DNA of 64,000 nt from Microvirga sp. BSC39. GTDB taxonomy: Bacteria; Pseudomonadota; Alphaproteobacteria; Rhizobiales; Beijerinckiaceae. The stretch is from positions 1 to 64,000 of the forward strand of contig NZ_JPUG01000075.1 in the NCBI RefSeq assembly GCF_000739015.1, written 5' to 3'. The notes beneath the pieces were generated by a model. It was not told where the DNA came from. It searched no databases and saw only the letters and a list, made by a program, of their open reading frames with translations. A program made the translations under genes and the position numbers. Below are positions 51,736 through 61,297 of this stretch, one piece after another (the stretch's first letter is position 1; each line of letters begins with the position of its first letter).

Positions 51736-52395
51736 ATGACAATGGCTCGAACCAAAAAGGACGACACTACCCAACCCGGCAGAAGCCGGAAAACGCCGGA
51801 GCGGTCCACGACGAAATCCGCCTCCCGGTCGGCCACGAAAAAGAAAGCGGGCGCTTCCAAGCGTGCTCAGCCCAAGGCAATGGCTAGCTCCCGATCAGCG
51901 ACCAAGTCCCAGGCTGTTGTCACAAAGGCCCGCTCCCCCGCAGGATCGCGCACAGCAGCACGCTCGACCTCCAGCCCGTCGAGGTCACGTTCCACGACCC
52001 AGGCCCGCTCCGCATCCCGCTCACAGGGCAGCCTGCTGAACCCGATGGCTTGGCTCTCAACCCTGGAGACAACGCTCACCTCCCCACAGGCACGGGCTGT
52101 GATGGCAGAGGCCCTCAGGTCCGTCGCGAACATACTGGAGAAGCCGCAGGGCAGGGAGCAGAGCCAAAGTGGCGAAACACAAGAAGGCCGAAATGCCGTG
52201 GCGGCTGCCGGCAGCCTCGGCGCCGAGATCGTTGCTGCTCCGCTGGAGGTCGCAGCAGCGGCCATTGGCGCCGCAGGTGAGGTGGTGACCAGCGCCCTTG
52301 GCGGATCTCCAGGCAGAAACGGTGGCAGTGGCGCCAGCCGGAAAGGCGGCAGGCGGTCCTCCTCGCGGAAGGATTCATCGGCAGCCGGTGATTAG
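51736..52395 (+). CDS. Basic, Ser/Arg/Lys-rich protein with helical C-terminal module (histone H1-like tail)
   Basis: This protein of about 219 residues starts at ATG 51736 or 51742. Residues 1-100 are low-complexity and strongly basic with repeated SRSATK, SRS and TKSQ patterns, like histone-H1/HupB tails that bind DNA. A hydrophobic/helical segment follows (LNPMAWLSTLETTLTSPQAR then AVMAEALRSVANILEKP), then an Ala-rich helix and a Gly/Ser/Arg tail. A nucleoid or polyhydroxyalkanoate-granule association (phasin-like helix) are both possible. I do not recognise a named family. Confidence 0.6.
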   Translation: MTMARTKKDDTTQPGRSRKTPERSTTKSASRSATKKKAGASKRAQPKAMASSRSATKSQAVVTKARSPAGSRTAARSTSSPSRSRSTTQARSASRSQGSLLNPMAWLSTLETTLTSPQARAVMAEALRSVANILEKPQGREQSQSGETQEGRNAVAAAGSLGAEIVAAPLEVAAAAIGAAGEVVTSALGGSPGRNGGSGASRKGGRRSSSRKDSSAAGD

Positions 52396-52442
52396 CCGAT
52401 CAGATGATCGATCGGGCGGCTCTGCATCACGAAGGGCGTGAA

Positions 52443-52468
52443 AAGGCCGCCTCGTTGGAGGCGGCCTT
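52443..52468 (-). terminator. Intrinsic terminator of gapR
   Basis: The stem AAGGCCGCCTC and GAGGCGGCCTT (11 bp) with a 4-base loop is followed on the minus strand by a TTTT run. It lies 27 bases past the gapR stop codon. It also faces the convergent basic-protein gene and may serve both. Confidence 0.8.
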
Positions 52469-52494
52469 CGCACCATCGGGAGATCGAGACGTTA

Positions 52495-52767
52495 TCAGGC
52501 CGCCTCGGCGACGGGCGCCGGCCCGGCCACATCCATGGCGCGCATGTAGACGTCGAGCAGGCTGTCGTGCTCGTCGCGCTCGTCCTGATCTTGCTTGCGC
52601 AGCTTGATAATCTCCTTGAGGATCTTCACGTCGAAGCCCTCACCCTTGGCCTCGGAGAAGACCTCCTTCTTGGCCTCGTTCAGGTCCTTGATCTCGTTCT
52701 CGATCTGCTCGATGCGCTCCACGAACGAGCGGATCCGATTGCCCGGAATTCCAACGACGTCACTCAT
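52495..52767 (-). CDS. gapR: GapR-type nucleoid-associated protein (DUF2312)
   Basis: This 90-residue protein matches DUF2312/GapR, the alphaproteobacterial protein that clamps overtwisted AT-rich DNA and aids replication and transcription. Family features are RIRSFVERIEQIENEIKDLN, then EAKKEVFSEAKGEGFDVKIL and IIKLRKQDQDERDEHDSLLD. Its length is normal. The ATG is preceded by AAAGGAGAG. It is followed by a strong terminator. Confidence 0.9.
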   Translation of the reverse strand: MSDVVGIPGNRIRSFVERIEQIENEIKDLNEAKKEVFSEAKGEGFDVKILKEIIKLRKQDQDERDEHDSLLDVYMRAMDVAGPAPVAEAA

Positions 52768-52941
52768 GGTCTCTCCTTTGCCGTATGTGGATGGGCACTA
52801 TCGGGCAGGGGAGTAAGCACCCCGTTAATCCGGACCTTCAGTCACAGAGGAACTGCCCTGTCGAGACCATACTTCATTTGGGTGCACCGGTGACGCGGGT
52901 AGGGACGGATGTCAGGCACGTTTCATGACGTGACGAGCTGG

Positions 52942-53943
52942 TCATGAGGCTGCCCTGAACCTCTCCAAGGCTGTAATCCGCTGCGTAAACGGCTCCACGT
53001 CCCGGCGGTAGATCTCCTGCCGCAGGAACTTCATCTCTGCCTCGTACGCATCCTCGGCAATCTCGATGAACCATGATTTCGGCTGGCCGTTCGTGCCATC
53101 GTTCCAACGGTAACCACGCTTCTTCAGCGTGTCCTTCATGTCGAAGGGCGAGCCTTCCGCCCAGATCCGTAGCAGGGCCCTCCGGGCTGAGGCCAGCAGA
53201 TGGGTCATGGCACAAGCCGTAGCCCCGCACAGCGGAGCCGCCAGGACTTCCAGCAGGGCATGGCAGTCCTCGACCGCCCGGTGGCCCTGGTGGAACCACC
53301 CGCACTGAGACAGCAGGTAGCCGAGCTTCGAGCCCTCGAAGCCATACTCCGACCAGGATATCTCCGCATGGGAGCAGGCCCAGGCCTTCGGCGAAAAGCC
53401 ATGGGTCAAGCGTTCACAGAAGGGCCGGTCGAAGCGGGCGTTGTGGGCGATCACCAAGTGAGCGGGCTGAATGAACGCCTCAACTGCATCCAAGTCAATC
53501 GTATGACCCTTCACCATCTCGGGCGTGATGCCGGTCAGACGCGTGATCTCAGGTGTGATCGGGACCGTCGGCTCCCGCAAGGCATTGTAGGTTCCGATGA
53601 CATCGCCGATGCGGCCGTCCTCGCTATACGAGAACGCCACCATCCCGATCTCGATGACCTCATCCCAGGTTTGATCGAGACCGGTGGTTTCGGTATCCAC
53701 AATGACGGCGATCTTCTCGTCCTGGCGAGGTGTGCGGGAGACGACAATGGGGCGTGGTGTCAATCGGCGCAGCACGCGGTAGTCGCCCGTGGCCTCCAGC
53801 ATCCGGGCGGCGGTCTCATAGTCGGGAGCTTCAAACGACCCCCTGTGTTGCCTGGCTTTGACGACAATCTCATCGGCCGGATTGGTCTCGATGGGACCCG
53901 GCGGTGCGCCGTAGTCCAAGAAAAGATCAGCCTGGCCTCGCAT
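52942..53943 (-). CDS. DEDD-family 3'-5' exonuclease (DNA polymerase III epsilon-like)
   Basis: This protein of about 333 residues starts at ATG 53943 (MRGQADLFLDYG). The exonuclease domain carries ExoI VDTETTGLD (about residue 85), ExoII VIAHNARFDRPF and ExoIII HRAVEDCHALLE, a DEDDh set. A C-terminal module DTLKKRGYRWNDGTNGQPKS then WFIEIAEDAYEAE is shared with DnaQ-like exonucleases of unknown role. It is not the replicative DnaQ itself, since the N-terminus and the C-terminal module differ. It stands alone. Confidence 0.85.
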   Translation of the reverse strand: MRGQADLFLDYGAPPGPIETNPADEIVVKARQHRGSFEAPDYETAARMLEATGDYRVLRRLTPRPIVVSRTPRQDEKIAVIVDTETTGLDQTWDEVIEIGMVAFSYSEDGRIGDVIGTYNALREPTVPITPEITRLTGITPEMVKGHTIDLDAVEAFIQPAHLVIAHNARFDRPFCERLTHGFSPKAWACSHAEISWSEYGFEGSKLGYLLSQCGWFHQGHRAVEDCHALLEVLAAPLCGATACAMTHLLASARRALLRIWAEGSPFDMKDTLKKRGYRWNDGTNGQPKSWFIEIAEDAYEAEMKFLRQEIYRRDVEPFTQRITALERFRAAS

Positions 53944-54103
53944 TCCCACACCTTCCGCCTGTTGTAACAGGCTCGTGCTGAGCCCGGCGGGGCAGACTAG
54001 CGAGGTGCAGGTCGCCAGATCGTTAATGCGCAGGGTGTGGCAGTTGTCCTTTGAGGGGCTCTCGACTATCAAACAGTTCTCACATCTGGGATAGACCTCG
54101 GAT

Positions 54104-54174
54104 GGCCTCGCGGCGGAGTGTTTACGCAGAGGACTGCAAAACCTTGCACCCCGGTTCGATTTCGGGTGGGGCCT
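54104..54174 (+). tRNA. tRNA-Cys (GCA), slightly degenerate
   Basis: A cloverleaf can be folded: acceptor GGCCTCG with TGGGGCC (two wobble pairs), D-stem GCG/CGC, anticodon stem GAGGA/ACCTT around loop CTGCAAA (anticodon GCA), variable region GCAC and T-arm CCCGG-TTCGATT-TCGGG. Discriminator is T as in tRNA-Cys; TCA follows instead of CCA. Oddities are an A-A mismatch at the loop-closing pair 31-39 and T instead of G in the D-loop GTGTTTA, losing G19. It may be functional after CCA addition, or a decaying extra copy. Confidence 0.7.
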
Positions 54175-54321
54175 TCATCCTTCGGACAAGGAGCCGATAA
54201 GTCGGCGTTTTGCGGAGGACGTGAGATGAGAACAAAGGTATCCGGCTCACCTCAACCTTGTTTCCCACTTCTGACGTCAGCATGTAGACCCTGTTGAAGT
54301 AGAGCTTCGCAAAGAGAGAAA

Positions 54322-54582
54322 ATGAAACCGAATTATTCGTCCTATCCAGGGGGCAAATTGATCCGAATGCCTCGCTGGGCGGCCGCCTTGCTTCTGATTG
54401 CTGCCGTTTTGCTGGGTCTCATACTGATCATCCTGGCCGCTGGACTTGCACTGATCATCATTCCTGCCGCTTTCAGCTTAGGCATGATTTTACGGCAGCG
54501 ACTTCGCCGCACCACGGGAAAGGCGCCTCGACAGGGAGACATTATCGACGTTGAGTGCGGCATTGTAGACCGGAAGCGGTAA
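54322..54582 (+). CDS. Small two-helix membrane protein, unknown
   Basis: This 86-residue protein has a basic N-terminus, one or two closely spaced hydrophobic helices (AAALLLIAAVLLGLILIILA then LALIIIPAAFSLGMIL) and a basic cytoplasmic tail with IIDVECGIVDRKR. GAGAGAAA precedes the ATG. Similar small proteins are common in rhizobia without known function. selO starts 147 bases downstream in the same direction. Confidence 0.65.
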   Translation: MKPNYSSYPGGKLIRMPRWAAALLLIAAVLLGLILIILAAGLALIIIPAAFSLGMILRQRLRRTTGKAPRQGDIIDVECGIVDRKR

Positions 54583-54729
54583 GCGTATCTTCTTGATCGA
54601 ATGGGGGGTGGTGTTATCAAAGGCCGAGTAGGGGGATCTTGGAGTTGACCCAGTCGGATTTGCCCTCCGGCTCTTGTTTTCTGAGGCACCCATTACGATT
54701 TCACGTGGTCCTTGTGGTGAGCCCGGACC

Positions 54730-56208
54730 ATGACAACTAATTTCCCCTTCGACAACACCTACGCGCGCCTGCCTGATCGGTTCTATGCGCGCGTAGAACC
54801 CGAAGCCGTCTCGACTCCAAGGCTCATCCGGCTGAACCGGGATCTCGCGTTACACCTCGGCCTTGACCCTGATCGCCTCTCCAGTCCTGACGGAGTTGAA
54901 CTTCTGTCCGGCAACCGCGTTCCAGATGCAGCCGAGCCCATTGCTATGGCTTATGCCGGCCACCAGTTCGGGAACTTCGTGCCGCAACTCGGTGACGGCC
55001 GGGCCATCCTCCTCGGCGAAGTGGTTGATCGGGGCGGCATCCGTCGGGACATTCAACTCAAGGGCTCAGGGCCGACGCCGTTCTCACGCCGCGGCGATGG
55101 GCGAGCGGCGTTAGGGCCTGTTCTGCGTGAGTATCTCCTCAGCGAGGCAATGGCCGCGCTTGGCTTGCCGACAACACGTGCGCTTGCCGCGGTGTTGACC
55201 GGGGAGACCGTTGTCCGGGAAACGCCACTTCCCGGCGCCGTTCTCACCCGAGTGGCTTCGAGCCATATTCGGGTCGGCACGTTCCAGTTCTTCGCAGCCC
55301 GGCAGGATGTGGAGGGGCTGCGGCTTCTCGCGGATTATGTCATCGGCCGGCACTACCGACAGGCCGCCGAGAGCGACAGACCGTATCACGCGCTCCTGGA
55401 TCAGGTGATCGCCGCACAGGCAGACCTCATTGCCCGCTGGTTGCACATCGGCTTCATCCACGGGGTGATGAACACCGACAACATGTCCATCGCCGGCGAG
55501 ACGATCGATTATGGCCCGTGCGCCTTCATGGATGCCTACGATCCGGCGACAGTCTTCAGCTCGATCGATCGGCAGGGCCGCTATGCCTATGGCAACCAGC
55601 CGCGCATCGGCCTCTGGAACCTGACGCGGCTGGCCGAGGCGCTTCTGCCGCTCCTGTCCGAGGACGAGGAGAAGGCCATAGCTGAAGCGAGCGAGGCGCT
55701 CGAAGCCTTCGCGGGCAAGTTCGAGGCGGCCTATCATGCGGGGCTCAGGCGCAAGCTCGGGCTGCTGACGGAGCGCGAAGACGACCCGACGCTCGCCGGG
55801 GATCTTCTGAAGGCCATGGCCGAGAACCAGGCCGACTTCACCCTGACCTTCCGGCGCTTAAGCGATGCCGCTGCCGCATCCGAAGCGGACGAGGCCGTCC
55901 GAAACCTCTTCATCAATCCGCTTGCTTACGATGCCTGGGCTGCCCGCTGGCGAGAGCGGTTGAGCCTTGAGCCACAGGATGGTGCAAGCCGCAAAGCTGC
56001 CATGCGCGCCGTCAATCCAGCTTTTATCCCGCGCAATCATCGCGTGGAGGCGATGATACAAGCTGCAGTGGAACGGAACGACTTTGCTCCTTTCGAGGAG
56101 CTTCTGATGGTTCTCTCGCACCCTTATACGGATCAGCCAGCTTTCGCCCATTATTCTGAGCCACCGGAACCACACCAGCGCGTCCATCGGACATTCTGCG
56201 GGACGTAA
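54730..56208 (+). CDS. selO: Protein adenylyltransferase SelO (YdiU)
   Basis: This 492-residue pseudokinase-fold enzyme transfers AMP to protein hydroxyl groups and is linked to redox stress. Family marks are MAYAGHQFGNFVPQLGDGRA, DIQLKGSGPTPFSRRGDGRA (with the flipped-ATP Lys), REYLLSEAMAALGLPTTRAL, the catalytic region GFIHGVMNTDNMSIAGETIDYGPC and the C-terminal FCGT with the redox Cys. Length is normal and the frame intact. Confidence 0.95.
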   Translation: MTTNFPFDNTYARLPDRFYARVEPEAVSTPRLIRLNRDLALHLGLDPDRLSSPDGVELLSGNRVPDAAEPIAMAYAGHQFGNFVPQLGDGRAILLGEVVDRGGIRRDIQLKGSGPTPFSRRGDGRAALGPVLREYLLSEAMAALGLPTTRALAAVLTGETVVRETPLPGAVLTRVASSHIRVGTFQFFAARQDVEGLRLLADYVIGRHYRQAAESDRPYHALLDQVIAAQADLIARWLHIGFIHGVMNTDNMSIAGETIDYGPCAFMDAYDPATVFSSIDRQGRYAYGNQPRIGLWNLTRLAEALLPLLSEDEEKAIAEASEALEAFAGKFEAAYHAGLRRKLGLLTEREDDPTLAGDLLKAMAENQADFTLTFRRLSDAAAASEADEAVRNLFINPLAYDAWAARWRERLSLEPQDGASRKAAMRAVNPAFIPRNHRVEAMIQAAVERNDFAPFEELLMVLSHPYTDQPAFAHYSEPPEPHQRVHRTFCGT

Positions 56209-56319
56209 GGCGGGAAGGCCGCCTCATCAGCTTCGCGCCTAAGCCGCTTGGCACATCTAATGCTGCTCTTTCAGCGTCCGACGAGGAACTCCTTGGACAT
56301 CAATGGCCCTCGACGGCTT

Positions 56320-57065
56320 TTACCTCCGCCCAGCGGCCATTTTGCTGGCTGGACGCAGGAACGGCGGCACCCGTAAAAGGTCAGCTCGCAGGGGTAGCCA
56401 AATGTCGGACATATGTTGGCGTGCTTCGTCGTCCATCTCAGCCTTGAAGCTATGCCGCTCCTTCAGCGTGGCAGCGGCCTGTGCTGCCGGGCGAGCGCTG
56501 ATCTCATCAAAAAGACGCTTGAGGTTAGAGAGGTATTTCCAGGCGTTCTCACTCAGGATGAACGGCACCATGCGTGCCCAGCCCCACAGGGCCATGTCCA
56601 CGATGGTGTAAGTCTCGCCCACCATGTATCGCTGCCTGGCCAGATGTGCATCAATGATGCCGTAATGCCGCTTCGCTTCGTACAGATAACGATTGCCGGT
56701 ATAGTCCTTGGGCTCAGGCTCAAAGTGCTTGAAATGCACAGCTTGACCTGAGAACGTGCGATGCCTGTTGCAATGAACATCAGCCAAACGAGAAGCTCAT
56801 CATGCGCGACCGGTGTGCTGGCGGGCAGGAACTGTCCGGTCCTCCCCAAGATAGAGCAGGATCGCGTTTGAGTCGAAGACCCTTGCTCCGCTATCCTGAT
56901 CGATGATTCAGGCACCTTGCCATTCGGATTGATGGTTAGAAAGTCCGGCTGGTGCTGCTCGCCTTTGCATGTATCTACGGGCTTGAGCTCATACGGAAGG
57001 CTCATCTCCTCCAAGCACAGAGCAGCCTTCAACAGGTTTGGTACAAGGTTGCAGTAGAATGTGAT
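56320..57065 (-). pseudogene. Glutathione S-transferase gene with several frameshifts and lost start codon
   Basis: The minus strand reads FYCNLVPNLLKAALCLEEMS, LTINPNGKVP, then shifts; TGQFLPASTPVAHDELLVWL then FIATGI; after another shift SGQAVHFKHFEPEPKDYTGN, RQRYMVGETYTIVDMALWGW and NLKRLFDEISARPAAQAAA. All are consecutive GST segments. The codon where the start should be, before TFYCNL, is ATC (57063-57065). At least two frameshifts separate the pieces. No functional product is expected. Confidence 0.8.
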
Positions 57066-57174
57066 AAAAGGGGTGCTCCAACAGCAGGGGTGACGTCGGC
57101 GAGGTTCTGACGGAGGCCGCTACGGTAGGTAGTACAATCGAAGCGCGACCCGTGAGGGACCGTCAGGCAGGCTT

Positions 57175-57483
57175 CTAGTGAGGTGAGAGGACGTGGATCA
57201 TTCGGGACTCGATCATGTCAGCCGTCCTCTCGGCATAGGCTTTCATGTGCGGAGACGCGGCATGGGCGTTGAGTGCTCCAGGGCTCGCCCATTTCTCGAC
57301 CACGACGAAAGTGTCTGGCCCGAGCTCGGTCTGAAAGGGGCCGAATGCTGGAAGATCGACAACAGGAACGTACTCAATACAACCCTCTTCGGCATGCACC
57401 GCCGGCATGTTGGCGCGGAACTCTCGGAGCACGCTTTCGCGCATACCGGGCTTTGCAGTGATATAGGCTAGAACGTGCAGCAT
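57175..57483 (-). CDS. Antibiotic biosynthesis monooxygenase (ABM) domain protein
   Basis: This 102-residue dimeric alpha/beta barrel protein is YgiN-like. The pattern is MLHVLAYITAKPGMRESVLREF, then HAEEGCIEYVPVVDL, FVVVEKWASPGALNAHAASPHM and a final helix. ABM enzymes oxidise quinols or aromatic compounds without cofactors; many chromosomal copies have unknown substrates. The ATG is preceded by AAGGAGAG. It stands alone between two pseudogenes. Confidence 0.85.
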   Translation of the reverse strand: MLHVLAYITAKPGMRESVLREFRANMPAVHAEEGCIEYVPVVDLPAFGPFQTELGPDTFVVVEKWASPGALNAHAASPHMKAYAERTADMIESRMIHVLSPH

Positions 57484-57594
57484 GATTGCTCTCCTTATAG
57501 CCGATTGTTAGACACAGCTCCACGACCCCGCAAGCTCCTCACCCTGGATGCCAGGATCTGTGACCCTCGCGTTAGGTCTGGTAATCGCGATACA

Positions 57595-58649
57595 TCAACC
57601 TGGTCCGGGGCCCGAACGCCTCGGCCGCATCTCAACAGGCTGACAGGAGATCGGGCCAATGCCCCCGAGGGGAGGGCAGTCAGGCCACCGGGATCCTTGT
57701 CCCCAATGCCACTGGGCGTGTGGGGTTAAGCCGATCTGGCTTCCCTGCTCCGGGATATTGATGCCAATCAGCAACCGATAAGTAGCGGTCTGGTGCACCC
57801 AGTCCTCGCGGTGATACCGGATCTCTCGTTTGCGATGGAGACAGTGTGATGCGAGGACTTTTCTGAAGGGCTGTGGGCTTTCTGCGAGATCAGGAAGAGC
57901 CGCTTGAGCTTCGGCATAAGCGGCCGCATAGCCCTCCATCACTTGGACCACCTCAATTTTGAGAGTGTTCCCACGTGCTGCTTCGGACCTGTAAGGAGAT
58001 CCATGTTTCGGCATGTGCGGTGCCAACATTAGTCCTCACGAAGAACAAGGAGGATGATCCCGTGCTGGCCATTCCCATACCACTGAAGCTTGCCGCTGAG
58101 TGCACCGGTGACAAAGTCAGGGGTACTGAGTGAAAAGGCATCGACATGCACGTGCGCTCCCGGCAAGCCATCCTGATCTTTCCAGGTCGTGGATTTGAAT
58201 GTTGGGAGATGCGGGTCAGCAGGCCTGAGCCAGTAATGATGCAGGCTCATGAGCGACCAGCCAGAGGGTGCGGATGCCAGAAGCCATATAGCGCTCTTGC
58301 CGCTGGCGGTAAGCTTCCTCCCCCTGGAGCTGAACCTAAGCTTCAATGGCGGCGGTCCAGTGTTTTCCAGGCCGGCGGCACAAGACATCAGCCCGCCCAT
58401 CCTGACCATCGGGTGTTGTTCCAGATTGTTCTGGCAGACCATCCCAACCCGCGGCTCGGGCTCCGATCAGGATCTGTGCTTTGATGTAGGGATGAAGGTC
58501 AATTTCCTTTGCTCCCTCAGGCGCTCGCCCAGGAGGATAGGTGAAGAAGCGTGTTCCACGATGCGATGTCTTCGGGATGGCCCGCCCTTTTCCATATGGC
58601 ATTCATGCATCGCGATTTCGCGCTGATCGCAATCGCTCCCATTTATCAT
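57595..58649 (-). pseudogene. CoiA-like competence/nuclease family gene, frameshifted
   Basis: Consecutive family-like pieces lie in different minus-strand frames: KTSHRGTRFFTYPPGRAPEG, HPYIKAQILIGARAAGW, ADVLCRRPGKHW, then QLQGEEAYRQRQERYMASGI and RTLWLV, then STTWKDQDGLPGAHVHVDAF and STPDFVTGALSG, then LKIEVVQVMEGYAAAYAEAQ and RLLIGINIPEQGSQIGLTPH. The middle part (restriction-endonuclease-like fold with Glu-x-Gln and YRQRQERY) resembles CoiA. At least three shifts and an in-frame TAG after AAIEA are present. Product loss is certain. Confidence 0.65.
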
Positions 58650-58796
58650 CGGTCATCAATGGGGCAATTAGCGGCTCTCCTGAGTGCGTGTATGCGAGCA
58701 GCGGCACGCTCTAACTTGTATTGCCCCGAGACGTGCGTATGGTGTTGGAACCTCACACCTTGAACGCGGCATGAGAACGGAAGTTTGCGCTATCGA

Positions 58797-60995
58797 TCAA
58801 TGGGCAGCTAACCATTCCCGCAGCTTCGTCCAGCGCCTCTTCATCTGCCCGCCTCTAACGGCAATCCCGACTGCTTTCTTCTGGCCCACCAGAACGACCA
58901 GACGCTTGCCGCGGGTGACGCCCGTGTAAAGCAGATTGCGGGCCAGCATCGTGAAATGCTGCGTCACGACAGGGATGATGACGGCCGGATACTCCGATCC
59001 CTGTGATTTATGAATCGTGGTGGCGTAGGCCGGTATCAGCGTATCGAGTTCACCGAATGGGTAGGACACCTCCCGTCCATCGAACGAGGCAATCAGCGCC
59101 CCTTCCTCGTCATCAATCCGCGCGACTGTCCCAAGATCGCCATTAAACACCTCCCGGTCATAGTCGTTCTGGGTCTCCATGACCCGATCTCCCGGGGAGA
59201 AGCGCCAGCCAAACCGTTCCACCTTGGATGGAGGATTGGGGTTGAGCACTTCCTGAAGCCGGATGTTGAGGTTGCGGGCTCCGAGCGCACCTCGGTTCAT
59301 CGGGCACAGCACCTGAATGTCCTTCATTGGATCAAGGCCGAACCGGCGTGGCATGCGCTCCTTGATCATCTGAACAATCTTCGGCACGCCCTCCTCGGGA
59401 TCGGCGATCTCGACGAAGTAGAAGTCGCTCTCCTCGCCTGCCTTCTGCGGCTCAGGCATCTGACCCTTGTTGATGCGGTGAGCATTCACCACGATCCGGC
59501 TCTCTGCCGCCTGCCGGAAGACCTCGGTCAGACGGGCGACTGGGATGCGCTCCGAGGCGATGATGTCAGCCAGCACCTGCCCCGAGCCAACCGACGGCAA
59601 CTGATCCACGTCGCCCACCAGCAGCAGACCCGCCGGAGCAGGGATAGCCTTGGTCAGAGCATTCATCAGCGGCACGTCCAGCATGGAGGTCTCGTCCACC
59701 ACCAGCAGATCGCAGTCGAGCGGGTTCTCCTCATTGCGAGAGAAGCCACCGTGCTTCGGATCAATCTCGAGGAGGCGATGGATCGTCTTGGCTTCCAGAC
59801 CGGTCTGCTCTGTCATGCGCTTGGCCGCGCGTCCTGTGGGAGCCGCCAACGCGACGCGAACGCCTTTCGCGACGAGCAGACGCAAGATCGTGTCAAGCAG
59901 GGTTGTCTTGCCGACACCAGGACCACCGGTCACCACGGCCATCTTGGAGCCAAGCACCAGTTTTAGAGCCTCGCGCTGCGAGGCCGCCAGGGTCTTGCCG
60001 GTGCGGCCTTCAACCCATGGAATGGCCTTGTCGAGGTCGATCTCGGGCCAGGGTGATGGACCAGACGCTCGCTCAATCAACCGAGAGGCAATCGCCTGCT
60101 CGGCCAGATGGAGCCCTTTGAGGAAAAGGCAGGTCTCGCCGCCGATTGAGTCCGAGACGATCTCGCCCTTAGACAACTCCTCGGCGACAGCGGTGCGGAT
60201 CAGGGCCTCATCAACTTCAAGGAGCTGTTCGGCCAGCCGGGTGAGAGCATCAACCGGTAGTGCGCAATGCCCCTCGTCCGTCGCCATCTGGAGCGCGAAC
60301 GAGATACCTGCCCGGATGCGCTGAGGCGCAGTCTTCTCCATCCCGAGCTTGGCCGCGATGGCATCCGCTGTTCTGAAGCCAATGCCGCGCACATCCTTAG
60401 CCAGCCGGTACGGGTCCTCGGTCATGACCTGGACGGACTCATAGCCGTAGGTCTTGAAGATGCGGACAGCTCGTGCCGTGCCGACCCCGTGCGCGTGAAG
60501 GAAGATCATGATCTCCCGCACCGCCTTCTGCTCGGCCCAGCCCGCCACGATGCGGGAGGCCCGCATCGGGCCAATTCCAGGCACCTCAGTCAAGCGCTCA
60601 GGAGCGGCCTCGATCATCTCAAAGGTGTCTACGCCGAAGGCAGCGACAATCCGCTTGGCGATGGCCGGTCCGATGCCGCGCATCTGGCCCGAGGCCAGAT
60701 ACTTCTCGATGCCCTCTGCTCCGGTGGGTGGTGTCGTCTTGAGCACCTCGGCCTTGAACTGAAGCCCATGTGTGCGGTCGTTGATCCAAATGCCACTCGC
60801 GGTGATCCACTCCCCGGCAGAAGCCGCAGGCGTATGCCCAACAACGGTCACAAGGTCACGCTTGCCCCGCGTGTGGACCTTAAGGACAGCGAAGCCGTTC
60901 TCCGCATTGTGGAAGGTGACGCGCTCCACAGAACCCGCGAGGGTCTCGAGGACCGGCCTCTGATCAACTTGCGAGGGGCGAATCATCTGGTTCAT
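58797..60995 (-). CDS. recD2: ATP-dependent DNA helicase RecD2
   Basis: This 732-residue superfamily 1B helicase moves 5' to 3'. It has an N-terminal OB-like region (VERVTFHNAENGFAVLKVHT), tandem helix-hairpin-helix motifs (MRGIGPAIAKRIVAAFG, LTEVPGIGPMRASRIVAG) and the motor: Walker A VTGGPGVGKTTLLD, Walker B LVVDETSMLD, VARLTEVFRQA, and YATTIHKSQGSEYPAVIIPV with LYTGVTRGKRLVVLVG. It is RecD2 rather than RecBCD-type RecD because of the long N-terminus and absence of recB and recC. Confidence 0.92.
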   Translation of the reverse strand: MNQMIRPSQVDQRPVLETLAGSVERVTFHNAENGFAVLKVHTRGKRDLVTVVGHTPAASAGEWITASGIWINDRTHGLQFKAEVLKTTPPTGAEGIEKYLASGQMRGIGPAIAKRIVAAFGVDTFEMIEAAPERLTEVPGIGPMRASRIVAGWAEQKAVREIMIFLHAHGVGTARAVRIFKTYGYESVQVMTEDPYRLAKDVRGIGFRTADAIAAKLGMEKTAPQRIRAGISFALQMATDEGHCALPVDALTRLAEQLLEVDEALIRTAVAEELSKGEIVSDSIGGETCLFLKGLHLAEQAIASRLIERASGPSPWPEIDLDKAIPWVEGRTGKTLAASQREALKLVLGSKMAVVTGGPGVGKTTLLDTILRLLVAKGVRVALAAPTGRAAKRMTEQTGLEAKTIHRLLEIDPKHGGFSRNEENPLDCDLLVVDETSMLDVPLMNALTKAIPAPAGLLLVGDVDQLPSVGSGQVLADIIASERIPVARLTEVFRQAAESRIVVNAHRINKGQMPEPQKAGEESDFYFVEIADPEEGVPKIVQMIKERMPRRFGLDPMKDIQVLCPMNRGALGARNLNIRLQEVLNPNPPSKVERFGWRFSPGDRVMETQNDYDREVFNGDLGTVARIDDEEGALIASFDGREVSYPFGELDTLIPAYATTIHKSQGSEYPAVIIPVVTQHFTMLARNLLYTGVTRGKRLVVLVGQKKAVGIAVRGGQMKRRWTKLREWLAAH

Positions 60996-61297
60996 GGTGC
61001 CTGCCAGGAATCGCTCCCAGCCTCTCCGACTGTATCGCTGAATGGCACCGCTGACGAGGATGCTCTGCTTCTCCAGCTCCAGATGTTCTTGTTTTGTTTC
61101 AGGGCTTTTTTGCGGCGATTTGGATTAACTCTGCTCCCCCCGCGCAATCTACCGATTCGGTTGTAGTGCCGGCTATGCAAGCGCCAATCCCGAGCATTCA
61201 CAGAGTTCTGCCCGGTTTCCACAGCTGAAAAGAGAGTTGGTTAACGATCAGGTAGCAAAGCGGTACTCAGGGGGTGGCTGCTGATTGGGAGATGGAA

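Noticed and set aside
52942..53943. Calling the DEDD exonuclease the replicative DnaQ
   Set aside because: The N-terminus and the extra C-terminal module differ from the polymerase III epsilon subunit, and it is not next to rnhA or dnaE-related genes.
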